The notes beneath the pieces are model-generated. The model had not been told where the DNA came from, did not search any database, and saw only the letters and a program-made list of their open reading frames with translations. A stretch of 63,634 nt of DNA from Bacteroidales bacterium (GTDB lineage: Bacteria; Bacteroidota; Bacteroidia; Bacteroidales; JAADJA01): positions 1 to 63,634 of the forward strand of contig JAGQVE010000023.1 in NCBI GenBank assembly GCA_020438105.1. The letters run 5' to 3'. Within the stretch, counting starts at the first letter, position 1. Every line of letters starts with the position of its first letter. Positions 46,401 to 53,583 of the stretch are shown here, piece after piece. Both the position numbers and the translations under genes were made by a program.

Positions 46401-46722
46401 TATTAACCCCACGAGGGGTAGCTATCCAGATGTTGCCATGAACATCCTCATGGAGCGCCAAAACATTGCTATGATTGATACTATTGGTATTACCCGGCTC
46501 GTGCCTGAATATCTTAAAATTTATTCCATCAAATCGGTTCAGGCCATCTGTTGTTGCAACCCACAAAAAACCCTGCCGATCCTGTAATACCCAATTTACT
46601 GCATTTTTTGAAAGACCATTTTCAGAAGAGTAATGCGTAAAGGTATAGTCCTGGGGAAAAACACTTAGCATTCCGCCTGACAAAAAAATTAAAATACTTA
46701 ATATGCGTATAAGGTCTTTCAT
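43468..46722 (-). CDS. Propeller-type sensor histidine kinase
   Basis: 1084 residues. Signal peptide, then about fourteen two-component propeller repeats (for example DRQGFLWVATTDGLNRFD, EDSRGDIWLGTTHGLDKL) forming two periplasmic seven-bladed propellers, a Y_Y_Y domain near 730-800 (KYRYQLEGFDPEWVYAGN), one membrane helix (YAYLTYGLIGILLVYFY), and a HisKA_3 domain with NAADFHDELGHSITRISLFA. HATPase_c has FKEAMNNSLKYA, EDDGVGFDP and GNGLKNMKRRAEKTG. In Bacteroidota such sensors read extracellular glycans or similar. Unlike hybrid HTCS proteins there is no fused receiver; the regulator is the next gene. Confidence 0.95.
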   Translation of the reverse strand: MKDLIRILSILIFLSGGMLSVFPQDYTFTHYSSENGLSKNAVNWVLQDRQGFLWVATTDGLNRFDGINFKIFRHEPGNTNSINHSNVLALHEDVHGNIWIATPRGVNKFNPQTGKFESYLHEYNSVIQGYNYILCINSDDEGNIWCGSYHGLFKIIENNEDLIIQSFHHDPNDAKSIASDVIWAVFEDSRGDIWLGTTHGLDKLVDPKSNIQIQFRHFLPDPQNIHSISSDQVWEICEDKWGNLWIGTRNGVNKFDPESETFYRNIHDPANPGSISHNYIFGMLVDQHNRLWIGTYNGGVNVAELTESTINPEFERYTHQPEKPESIISNDVKSFYMDQSGILWIGTSGGLDKIDPNKNDFILVQSSKKDPQSLNSNYIQAIYEDSYGNFWVGTRGGGINFLAKNLSGNKYTGYQHITETGNARGLTHNDVYCFFEDSKNRLWIGTYGGISIIQLTDQIKAFDFEQIKNHNHVKQALTHNYVFDITEDAQGTFWIATYGGLTRLVEDQDGSFVSTFYESDINDPVSIINSDSYTVCLDRNDNLWVGTFMGLCVFRWNGEERNFINFLGREDIPKSLSSDEVFVLYRNKKDQLWAGTIDGLTRISIDAEGEIKFKHFSGTGGPINGAVYGIVEDNSGNLWISGNNGLTVFNPEMEAVLENENEAFFKVYDTRDGLQGREFITRSCFVSEKDEIYFGGKNGFNFFDPNQFISNPNKPPVVFTDFWLFYKSVNPGSPDYSADSPLKNTISHTQSITLKYWQNIFSIEFAALNFTLSTKNKYRYQLEGFDPEWVYAGNNNMATYTNLNPGKYTFLVEAANNDGLWNEDAAILEILVKPPPWRTWYAYLTYGLIGILLVYFYNRYRVNVHRKEIETKLKIERARLDEREDIRRKNAADFHDELGHSITRISLFAELAKREQKSPEALSQYLNKVNENVKALSGGIRDFIWALDPDKDSVYEMLLRLQEFGDKLFEFTSIKFETKGFSEKFNDMHLEADSRRHFLLIFKEAMNNSLKYAACKTIELSAEMEENEICVCLEDDGVGFDPGTIKAGNGLKNMKRRAEKTGSRIDFISNYNSGTKIKLYIKTV

Positions 46723-46876
46723 ACGAATGGCACTTCAGTAGAATAAAATATAAATTTATAACGATGGTTAAAGCGTATTAACGGATATTTAACACCAATA
46801 ACATCAATTGGTTGAAATTCAATCGGAAATAACCGGGTGGAAATTCATTTTATGCCTGAATGGAAGAATAACCACC

Positions 46877-47344
46877 CTATTCTTCAGGAAGCTTGAAGAC
46901 AGGATTGTAAATCAACCCGATCACATTGCCCCAGGGATCTTTCACCGAAGCAACAATTAGCGGTCCACCCACCGAATGCGGCTCTTCATGCGCAGTGGCC
47001 CCGATTGCCAAAAGACGGTCATACACTGGTTGAACTTCTTCCACTCCCCAGTACATCACAACGTTGTCGGTCCGCTCCTTATATTCTTTCTCCTCGGGCA
47101 ATAGTCCGAGCTCGTAGCCCCCAATATTAAAGCCCACATAAAAAGGCTCATCAAAATAGGGTTCGGTTTCAAATGCTTTGGTGTACCAGGTTTTGGCTTC
47201 ACTTAAATCAGGTACAACATAGAGACAGGTACGCAGACCTAAAATTTGCTTTTTCATCGTTGTGTCGGTTTTTTGATTGTTTTGCTGCGAAAATATGCTG
47301 AGGCTCAGAAATAACAGTGCAATTATTGGGATGATTTTTTTCAT
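46877..47344 (-). CDS. VOC (glyoxalase-like) protein with signal peptide
   Basis: 155 residues. It opens with a convincing signal peptide (MKKIIPIIALLFLSLSIFSQQ), then MKKQILGLRTCLYVVPDLSEAKTWYTKAF, a vicinal-oxygen-chelate fold ending in ASVKDPWGNVIGLIYNP. VOC proteins of this type are usually cytoplasmic; here an internal Met at 47260 could start a cytosolic form. A single VOC unit of this length would work as a dimer. Metal ligands are only partly evident. Substrate unknown. Confidence 0.82.
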   Translation of the reverse strand: MKKIIPIIALLFLSLSIFSQQNNQKTDTTMKKQILGLRTCLYVVPDLSEAKTWYTKAFETEPYFDEPFYVGFNIGGYELGLLPEEKEYKERTDNVVMYWGVEEVQPVYDRLLAIGATAHEEPHSVGGPLIVASVKDPWGNVIGLIYNPVFKLPEE

Positions 47345-47378
47345 GGGATAAAATTACAATTTAATTGCTGTATTGTCT

Positions 47379-47447
47379 CACGCAGATTTCACAGATTCCG
47401 CAGAGGAATGCATCAATAAAATCTGCGACATCAGCGAAATCTGCGAG
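47379..47447. repeat. Inverted and direct CGCAGATTTC-type repeats
   Basis: CGCAGATTTC at 47381-47390 is the exact complement of GAAATCTGCG at 47436-47445, with further half-matches between (AATCTGCGACATCAGCG). This is a widespread Bacteroidota intergenic repeat type. It lies between the VOC start and the pirin stop. Confidence 0.65.
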
Positions 47448-47451
47448 AACC

Positions 47452-48468
47452 TCATTTAATCTCCTCCCGGCCATCAGTGTATTTCGCAAAACGTCCTTTC
47501 GAACGATCAAAGACCTGATCCGATCTTTCCCAGGGCCACCTGCCGAACTGTGTTTGCTGATAATCCAGGAAAGCCTGCTGGATTTCTGCCTGCGAATTCA
47601 TTACAAATGGTCCATATTGAACCACCGGCTCCTGAATTGGTTTTCCCTGCAAAAGCAATAAGTGACTTTCTTCATTTCCATTTTCAATTTCCACAGCCTG
47701 ATTTGGATAAAGCGAAACTGAATGATAAGATGTTATAGTTTCTCCATCAAGGCTGATTGATTCGCCCTTAAAGAAAAACAATGTTCGGTTAATTCCTTCG
47801 GAAGCTTTAGGTAAAGTCCATCTTGCGCCTGCCTCCATTTTGATACGCCAGATAGCTATTTCGTTTTCGGGATCAGCAGCCCAGGAATCAGGGGCGGGAG
47901 CGGGCGGTTTTACGCCATTCAGTTCTCCGGCTACCACGATCACATCGGTGGTTTTACCGTTTTCATCTTTTGTGTTGTAATGTGGAATATCTTCTGCCCA
48001 AAGCATTTTATAATGCCCTTCCACAAACTTATTTTTTTTGGGCAGGTTGAGCCAAATCTGAAAAAGCTCCAGCGGGTTGGGTTTGTCTTTATTTAGCAAT
48101 GGAAACATCTCGCTATGCTGCAATCCTTTGCCTGCTGTCATCCATTGTACATCGCCATTGCCATACCGACCGGCACCTCCGGCAGAATCGGCATGATCGA
48201 TGAATCCTTTTAAAACAACGGTGACCGTTTCAAACCCACGATGCGGGTGTTGCGGAAAGCCGGGAATGGTATCGCCGTGGTACATGCGCCAGCCATCCTT
48301 GGGTGCAAAGTCGTTGCCGATGTTTCTTCCGGCCAGGGAAGTTGCAGGGCCCATGTTATCGTTGCCCTCGGGGAATTTATCATCGTGATGTACACAAAAC
48401 AGAAAGGGATTTTGGGTATCCCAGGTAAAGCCAAGTTTTTTGACTTCTATGATGGATTTTCCTTGCAT
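47452..48468 (-). CDS. Pirin-family bicupin protein
   Basis: 338 residues. The N-terminal cupin carries the pirin metal site: FPQHPHRGFETVTVVLKGFI and MTAGKGLQHSEMFP, giving the His, His, His, Glu set. The C-terminal cupin (about 190-290) is degenerate, as usual. Bacterial pirins are linked to quercetin dioxygenase-like activity or to redox regulation of metabolism; the substrate here is unknown. No operon partner is obvious. Confidence 0.92.
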   Translation of the reverse strand: MQGKSIIEVKKLGFTWDTQNPFLFCVHHDDKFPEGNDNMGPATSLAGRNIGNDFAPKDGWRMYHGDTIPGFPQHPHRGFETVTVVLKGFIDHADSAGGAGRYGNGDVQWMTAGKGLQHSEMFPLLNKDKPNPLELFQIWLNLPKKNKFVEGHYKMLWAEDIPHYNTKDENGKTTDVIVVAGELNGVKPPAPAPDSWAADPENEIAIWRIKMEAGARWTLPKASEGINRTLFFFKGESISLDGETITSYHSVSLYPNQAVEIENGNEESHLLLLQGKPIQEPVVQYGPFVMNSQAEIQQAFLDYQQTQFGRWPWERSDQVFDRSKGRFAKYTDGREEIK

Positions 48469-48519
48469 TTCGAATTGTTTTTTAAAATAACAAATCAGAT
48501 GCAGGGCTGTTTAGCGGGA

Positions 48520-48870
48520 TCACTTTTTCTTTTTCGATTTGCTCGATCTAGCTCTTGGATTGAACTCCAGTGCGAGATCGATCCAATAGGCCAGGTCTTT
48601 ATCCATATCAATGCCTTCAGGATCAACCATAACAAAACCTTTTAAAACACGTCCAGTGAAATCCATTTGCCGGCATCCCGGTTTTAGCAAAGCCGCATCG
48701 TAATCTTCGGGAGCAATGCGCACCATGAGGCTATCTTTAATGATCCCGACACACATTTTATCATCCACCATGTAGGCCAATCCACCCATCATCATTTTGG
48801 GTTCATTGGGGACTTTCTTTTGTTGCAGGTAGGCTTCGATGCGGTCGGATAAATGTTGGTTATAGGGCAT
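48520..48870 (-). CDS. TfoX N-terminal domain protein
   Basis: 116 residues from MPYNQHLSDRIEAYL; the frame extends to 48912 but that would overlap hepT and adds no family sequence. MMMGGLAYMVDDKMCVGII and LKGFVMVDPEGI are typical of the TfoX_N domain, here without the C-terminal half of competence regulators. The tail is very basic (RARSSKSKKKK). Function unknown; in Bacteroidota it is not tied to competence. Confidence 0.85.
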   Translation of the reverse strand: MPYNQHLSDRIEAYLQQKKVPNEPKMMMGGLAYMVDDKMCVGIIKDSLMVRIAPEDYDAALLKPGCRQMDFTGRVLKGFVMVDPEGIDMDKDLAYWIDLALEFNPRARSSKSKKKK

Positions 48871-48908
48871 GGTAGTATTCGCAGTGTTAAAATAAACTAT
48901 ATCTTTTT

Positions 48909-49265
48909 TCAATCAGAATCAGAATTAATTTTCCGATTTATATGTTCGAACCATTCTTTAAGTTCATCCAGGTTGTTCTTTACAATATCCCAAACAATTT
49001 CATAATCAATTCCAAAATAATCATGAACAATCCTGTTTCTAAATCCTTTTATCCTTTTCCAATCGATTTCAGGATAAGCAGTCTTAAAATCTGGATCCAA
49101 CCTATTGGCAGCTTCACCTATTATTTCAAAGTTCCTAACTACAGCATCAATGGTTTTATCGTCTTCTACAAATGATTCAAAATCCATTTCATCCGTATAT
49201 TTTTGGATTTTGGAAATGGATTCAAGAATATCCCCTAAAAGTAATATGGAATCGCGCTTAGACAT
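48909..49265 (-). CDS. hepT: HepT-like toxin of a type VII toxin-antitoxin pair
   Basis: 118 residues, HEPN (DUF86) fold. The RNase motif R-x4-H-x-Y is intact: RNRIVHDYFGIDYEIVW. IIGEAANRLDPDFKTAYPEIDW and the C-terminal NLDELKEWFEHI are typical. HepT toxins cleave RNA and are silenced when their MntA partner adds AMP to the tyrosine of this motif. Its start overlaps the end of mntA by 8 bases, so both are made together. Confidence 0.93.
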   Translation of the reverse strand: MSKRDSILLLGDILESISKIQKYTDEMDFESFVEDDKTIDAVVRNFEIIGEAANRLDPDFKTAYPEIDWKRIKGFRNRIVHDYFGIDYEIVWDIVKNNLDELKEWFEHINRKINSDSD

Positions 49266-49548
49266 ATATCAAATCATTGATGATTGATTGAAAATACTTT
49301 TCCTTTATTCCATTGCGCGAGACGAGGTCGATTTTACGACCCAGGATTTTCTCCAGGTCATCTGCAAGATCAATAAACCGGATTCCAATTTTTCCGTTAA
49401 ATTCAACAATGATATCCACATCACTCTTATCCTGGTTATCATTGCGGGCAAAAGACCCAAATATCGCTAATGATTTTATGGGATAATCTGCTAGCAGCCT
49501 TTGCTTATTCCTGATAATGGCAGTTCTTATGTCGTTCAAAGTGTCCAT
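49258..49548 (-). CDS. mntA: MntA-like nucleotidyltransferase antitoxin
   Basis: 96 residues, minimal nucleotidyltransferase: AIFGSFARNDNQDKSDVD gives the GSx10DxD active site, followed by IIVEFNGKIGIRFIDLADDLEKILGRKIDLV. MntA adenylylates and neutralises HepT. It is first in the pair, with a promoter box 4 bases upstream of the ATG. Confidence 0.93.
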   Translation of the reverse strand: MDTLNDIRTAIIRNKQRLLADYPIKSLAIFGSFARNDNQDKSDVDIIVEFNGKIGIRFIDLADDLEKILGRKIDLVSRNGIKEKYFQSIINDLIYV

Positions 49549-49552
49549 AACT

Positions 49553-49560
49553 CAAAAATA
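49553..49560 (-). promoter_or_regulatory. Candidate -7 box for mntA-hepT
   Basis: TATTTTTG on the minus strand matches TAnnTTTG and ends 4 bases before the mntA ATG, implying a leaderless message. Confidence 0.45.
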
Positions 49561-49566
49561 CAATAT

Positions 49567-50133
49567 TTAAGGAAAATGGTTTTCAATAATTTGAAAGAAA
49601 TTTCCAAAACTCGTGTCAGGCTCACCGTTTAGGTAATAATTAAGAATCAGTTTATCATTCAAAATTTGAAGTGTATCGGGAACGAAATCATTATCATATG
49701 GACGATCAAGAAAAATGATTTTATCATCCTCCAGTTTATAGTTTCCTGAATATGATTCTTCGTGTCCCATAAAAGTCGATGAAATCATTTCAAAAGTTTC
49801 ATCACTTCTAAATTTTAAGGTTAATCCATTAATATCTCCATCCAGATGAGCCTTAAACAGCACTTTCGATTTAAAAACTTCAGAATCCCGGACAAGTACT
49901 ATTCCCAAACCGATGATCGTAGAAATTACAGTAATTACAAAGGAATGTTTGTTTCTTTTAAAATTTAAAAAAATGAGGACAATTTGAATCAGAATTACGG
50001 GAAGTAAAATCCCATATCCAAAAATCCAATAAGAATTATATAGCTCCTTGTGGTAAAAAATGCTAATTATGAATAAAATGGCCCAAATTAGGGCGAATAC
50101 AATCCGGTAGATATTTGAGTTATTATTTGCCAA
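49567..50133 (-). CDS. Membrane protein with C-terminal lipocalin-like part, unknown
   Basis: 188 residues starting at a TTG (MANNNSNIYRIVFALIWAILF); no nearby ATG is in frame. Three to four membrane helices occupy about 8-85. The remainder (LKFRSDETFEMISSTFMGHE, YSGNYKLEDDKIIFL) reads as a small beta barrel of the lipocalin-like kind that reports how a feature is 'drawn' by strand and turn. Family not recognised. It is 11 bases after the next membrane-protein gene, in the same AT-rich patch as mntA-hepT. Confidence 0.65.
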   Translation of the reverse strand: MANNNSNIYRIVFALIWAILFIISIFYHKELYNSYWIFGYGILLPVILIQIVLIFLNFKRNKHSFVITVISTIIGLGIVLVRDSEVFKSKVLFKAHLDGDINGLTLKFRSDETFEMISSTFMGHEESYSGNYKLEDDKIIFLDRPYDNDFVPDTLQILNDKLILNYYLNGEPDTSFGNFFQIIENHFP

Positions 50134-50144
50134 ACTCTTAAAAT

Positions 50145-50699
50145 TTAGATTGCCATTCCTGAAAAGGAATATATTATCAATTCAGCGACAAATAAAACAA
50201 TAATAGATAATAGAACCGTGTAAATTAGTCGCTTATTATAAAAATATGAAAACCCAATACCTATCAGGGAACCAAAATAAAATAAAGTAATAATATTTAA
50301 CACAAGAACGGAATGGCCTGTGGTTAGCAATCCAATAGCAGGAATGGTATAAACCAGTGAAGACAAAGACAATATTGCAAAATTTTGCTTCAGATTCACT
50401 TGGTGATAAATTTTTGCTGTAAGACTTGAGACTAATGCAGACAACAAGAAGATTTTGATTCCAAACCCTAAAGTAAAGGCTATTAATTCATATAAAATAA
50501 TCTGAACCTCACTGTGTCTCAATTTAAAGTAATGTACACATGTAATAATAATTGTTGTGATTAACAACGCAAATAATCCTACAACACCTTTATGTGTAGT
50601 TTGATTAAGTTTAATAAAACTTAGTTTTGGAGCGAAAGGGGTTACGAAAACTAAAAAACTATTCTTGAGTTCCTTCATATTTGCGCCAATATTCAACAT
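50145..50699 (-). CDS. Yip1-like membrane protein, unknown
   Basis: 184 residues with about five membrane helices (GVVGLFALLITTIIITCVHY, ELIAFTLGFGIKIFLLSALV, LSSLVYTIPAIGLL, VLNIITLFYFGSLIGIGFSY and a last one at the end). The N-terminal FLVFVTPFAPKLSF and overall layout resemble small Yip1/DUF-type membrane proteins. A start at M8 is possible. Function unknown; it overlaps nothing and lies 9 bases from the next gene. Confidence 0.65.
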   Translation of the reverse strand: MLNIGANMKELKNSFLVFVTPFAPKLSFIKLNQTTHKGVVGLFALLITTIIITCVHYFKLRHSEVQIILYELIAFTLGFGIKIFLLSALVSSLTAKIYHQVNLKQNFAILSLSSLVYTIPAIGLLTTGHSVLVLNIITLFYFGSLIGIGFSYFYNKRLIYTVLLSIIVLFVAELIIYSFSGMAI

Positions 50700-50708
50700 A
50701 TTTATTAG

Positions 50709-51179
50709 TTAACTTAAAATTCGAATACCTTCAATAACTCGAACTGCCTCATAGTATTCAAGATCTTTCTCCTTTTCTGATAAATCAATTGAATGAATAT
50801 AAGTAATAAAAACCTTGGTTCTGGCATTTCCTGAAATCCAATGATATTCAATTAATTTGTTTTCGACAGGGTTTAAAGCATAATGAATTGCCTGATGATT
50901 TTCATAGTTAACAATTGTTGCTGTAATATGAGTTTTCTTAATCTCTATCAATTCTTCACGAGGATCAAATCCATCAAAATTTTTCAAATTGTTTACGTAA
51001 ACAGAAATCTGCAGAACTCCTTGTAATTTGTTAAAAGCACAAAAATTATAAGTTATTTTAGATTTTTTGTAAAACCAGCCTTCTGGAAAATCAATCACCA
51101 CTAATTTCTGCTCTGACTGCCCATGTTTAACAGGTTTGAATTCCCGTTTATGCAGATATTCTTGAATAAGGTTTATCAT
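50709..51179 (-). CDS. Hypothetical cytoplasmic protein
   Basis: 156 residues, no signal peptide or membrane segment. Sequence alternates strands and short helices (LVVIDFPEGWFYKKSKITYN, KTHITATIVNYENHQAIHYA, EYHWISGNARTKVFITYIHS). No family was recognised. It precedes two membrane-protein genes with 9 and 11 base gaps, suggesting one operon 51179 to 49567. Confidence 0.65.
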   Translation of the reverse strand: MINLIQEYLHKREFKPVKHGQSEQKLVVIDFPEGWFYKKSKITYNFCAFNKLQGVLQISVYVNNLKNFDGFDPREELIEIKKTHITATIVNYENHQAIHYALNPVENKLIEYHWISGNARTKVFITYIHSIDLSEKEKDLEYYEAVRVIEGIRILS

Positions 51180-51197
51180 TTTGACATGCCTGTTTTG

Positions 51198-52739
51198 TTA
51201 AAGGTCAAATGACATAACAAACCCTATCGCCACTTTCACCCCATCGGCAGCGCTTGAAACTATACCGCCGGCATAACCGCTTCCCTCGCCGATTAAAAAT
51301 AAATTATTAAATCCGGTACACGCGCCATTTTGCTCCCGAAGCACCTGTATGGACGACGAAGTTTTACTTTCGAGTCCGATGAGGTTGCCCTGCTCGAAAC
51401 CAGCGATCTTTCTGGAAAAATCCTTCAATCCCTCACGCATCGAATCGCTCACCTGCCGGGGAAGCAAATTCCACAATTCCGCAGATTCTAATCCCAGAGG
51501 ATAGCTCGTTTCGCGGGGCTGACCGGTAACTTTTTTATTTAAGAATGAGGCAATTGTACATGCTGGTGCCGAATAGTTTTTCGCCAAATCAAAAAACGTT
51601 CTCTCCAGGCTTTCAACAAAATCGAGGGCTTCCAGCGGAGTAACTTGTCTTTTAGCCAATTCATCAGGATGAATTCCAGCCACACACGCAGCGTTGGCAT
51701 AACGGCCGTCGCGCAGATAATAACTCATACCATTTACAATGTTGGTATCGGCATAAGCAGCAGCGGGCACCACCATACCACCCGGGCACATACAAAACGA
51801 ATAAACGGAATGTTTGCCATTGGCCTGGGAGGTAAGACGATATTCTGCGGCTTTAACTCCTGCAAGTTTTGAGGTACCCCATTGCGCGCGATTAATGAGC
51901 TCCTGCGGGTGTTCCATCCGGGCTCCGATGGCAAAGTTTTTCGTACGAAATTGTACGCCACGTTTCATCAGCATCCGGTATGTTTCAAAAGCAGAATGTC
52001 CGGGAGCGATAAAGAGGGCATCGGTTTCATAATCGCCATTACTGGTTTTTACGCCGACAATTTTACCCTTCTCAATGGAAATATCCTGCAAAGTTGTATC
52101 AAACATAAATCGGCCGCCACTCTCAACCAGGCTATTTCGCATATTCACCACGATCTTTTTCAGGTTGTCGGTGCCGAGGTGAGGATGGGTCATATAAGCT
52201 ATTTCGGGCGGAGCGCCTGCTTCGATGTATTGATCGAGGATAAATTGCCTTTCCAGCGAAATATGTTTTGAACGTGAAGTGAGTTTGCCATCCGAAAATG
52301 TACCTGCCCCGCCTTCACCAAAGGCATAATTGTTTTGCGTTGGGAATGTTCCACCCGACTCAAAATCACGGATGCTCTTTTCACGAATGCTAACATCAGA
52401 ACCCCTTTCGATGAGTGTGGTTTCAAAACCTGCTTTTTGCAAAACAATAGCGGCAAAAATCCCGGCCGGGCCGCTACCCACGATCATAACCTTTTTGTTT
52501 CTCTTTTTATAAGGAATTTCGAGTTGTTGTTTTTGCACCTCATCGGTCCCTTTCAGTTCTTCAGAATGAACCGCCACATTGAGTACCCAGTGGATCTTTC
52601 TTTTGTTGCGGGCATCCAGACTTTTGGATTCAATCCGGAAAGTGAAATTCACGATGCGGAGCTTCTTCATGATCACCTTGCGAAGCGTTTGCTCGGAGTA
52701 GTCGGTAGGTATTTGTAAAGTTAGTTTAGTAAATCCCAT
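51198..52739 (-). CDS. FAD-dependent oxidoreductase, COG2509 type
   Basis: 513 residues. FAD-binding dinucleotide fold: MIVGSGPAGIFAAIVLQKAGFETTLIERG near 84-112, NYAFGEGGAGTFSDGKLTSR, GHSAFETYRMLMKRGVQF, FCMCPGGMVVPAA and the C-terminal LIGEGSGYAGGIVSSAADGVKVA. The N-terminal about 75 residues form the small domain usual in this conserved Bacteroidota dehydrogenase family. The substrate is unknown. It lies 18 bases upstream of the hypothetical gene cluster; the sequence looks less AT-rich than those genes. Confidence 0.92.
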   Translation of the reverse strand: MGFTKLTLQIPTDYSEQTLRKVIMKKLRIVNFTFRIESKSLDARNKRKIHWVLNVAVHSEELKGTDEVQKQQLEIPYKKRNKKVMIVGSGPAGIFAAIVLQKAGFETTLIERGSDVSIREKSIRDFESGGTFPTQNNYAFGEGGAGTFSDGKLTSRSKHISLERQFILDQYIEAGAPPEIAYMTHPHLGTDNLKKIVVNMRNSLVESGGRFMFDTTLQDISIEKGKIVGVKTSNGDYETDALFIAPGHSAFETYRMLMKRGVQFRTKNFAIGARMEHPQELINRAQWGTSKLAGVKAAEYRLTSQANGKHSVYSFCMCPGGMVVPAAAYADTNIVNGMSYYLRDGRYANAACVAGIHPDELAKRQVTPLEALDFVESLERTFFDLAKNYSAPACTIASFLNKKVTGQPRETSYPLGLESAELWNLLPRQVSDSMREGLKDFSRKIAGFEQGNLIGLESKTSSSIQVLREQNGACTGFNNLFLIGEGSGYAGGIVSSAADGVKVAIGFVMSFDL

Positions 52740-53028
52740 AAAAGAGTTGTAATAATCCGTTTAAAGTTATATCGAATTTGACTTTTCAGTGCAATTTCAA
52801 AAGTAGTTACTTTCCAAATGATTTCCTGTTTTCATTAAAACATTCAAAAAAACGGTTTTTTTCTCACTTTTTTCATACTATAAATCCAGAACCTCTTCAC
52901 TCTAAAACAAAAACACTTATCCATTTTCACTCGGGTACACATGACTACAAACGAATGTTACACAAATACAACTGCTTATTAACCGAATCGGGAAATGGCG
53001 GGGTGGTAGTTTTGCAACGAACACTTTA
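52740..53028. other. Intergenic stretch without recognised features
   Basis: AT-rich sequence between the FAD oxidoreductase start and the left inverted repeat. No ORF with family features, promoter box or hairpin was convincing. Confidence 0.4.
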
Positions 53029-53059
53029 GTTCAGAGTTCAGGGTTCTGGGTTCTGAGTT
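53029..53059 (-). repeat. Left inverted arm of GAACTC repeats
   Basis: Read on the minus strand it is a run of AACTCAGAACCCAGAACCC and TGAACTCTGAAC units. It is the reverse orientation of the block at 53470-53548; 22 of 24 bases of its inner part pair with that block. Confidence 0.75.
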
Positions 53060-53077
53060 AAAACAAAATTTACAATT

Positions 53078-53467
53078 ATGGCAAAATTTGAAAAATTTGA
53101 AGAGATTGAGGCCTGGAAAAAAGCCCGCAAATTAAGTAAGAACATTTATTTACAAACTAGAAAAGAATCATTCCAAAATGACTTTGCATTAACAAATCAA
53201 ATTAGGAAATCATCCGGTTCAATTATGGACAATATTGCTGAAGGATTCGACCGGGGTGGCAATAAAGAATTTATCCAATTCCTTTACATTGCCAAAGGCT
53301 CCGCATCTGAAACAAAATCTCAGCTATATCGCGCATTAGATCAAAGTTATATTCAAAATGAGGAGTTTGAAGTACTATACACACTCGTGAATGAAATAAC
53401 CTTAATGCTTGGAAAACTAATTTCTTATCTGAGAAATTCAGGCTATAAAGGATCAAAATATAAATAA
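53078..53467 (+). CDS. Four-helix-bundle protein, 23S rRNA intervening-sequence family
   Basis: 129 residues, matching the family of proteins first found in insertions of 23S rRNA: FEEIEAWKKARKLSKNIYL, LTNQIRKSSGSIMDNIAEGFDRGG, KEFIQFLYIAKGSASETKSQ and LRNSG near the end. The fold is a four-helix bundle that assembles as a pentamer and resembles the Avd protein of retroelements. Function is unknown, RNA or DNA binding being likely. Notably it is enclosed by inverted GAACTC repeats 18 bases before and 2 bases after the gene. No reverse transcriptase is near. Confidence 0.93.
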   Translation: MAKFEKFEEIEAWKKARKLSKNIYLQTRKESFQNDFALTNQIRKSSGSIMDNIAEGFDRGGNKEFIQFLYIAKGSASETKSQLYRALDQSYIQNEEFEVLYTLVNEITLMLGKLISYLRNSGYKGSKYK

Positions 53468-53469
53468 AA

Positions 53470-53548
53470 CCCTAAACCCCGAACTCAGAACTCAGAACAC
53501 AGAACACAGAACCCTGAACTCAGAACTCAGAACTCAGAACCCTGAACT
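53470..53548 (+). repeat. Right inverted arm: tandem 7-base GAACTCA/GAACACA repeats
   Basis: About eleven near-tandem 7-base units (GAACTCA, GAACACA, GAACCCT) run from two bases after the stop of the four-helix-bundle gene. Together with 53029-53059 they form an inverted pair around the gene. Confidence 0.85.
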
Positions 53549-53583
53549 TAAAAAACATTTATTAACTCTAAAAAACAAACATC

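Noticed and set aside
53078..53467. Avd-like protein of a diversity-generating retroelement
   Set aside because: No reverse transcriptase, template repeat or variable gene in the window.
53470..53548. Tandem repeats could look like a CRISPR array
   Set aside because: Units are 7 bases, degenerate and without spacers; no cas gene is near.
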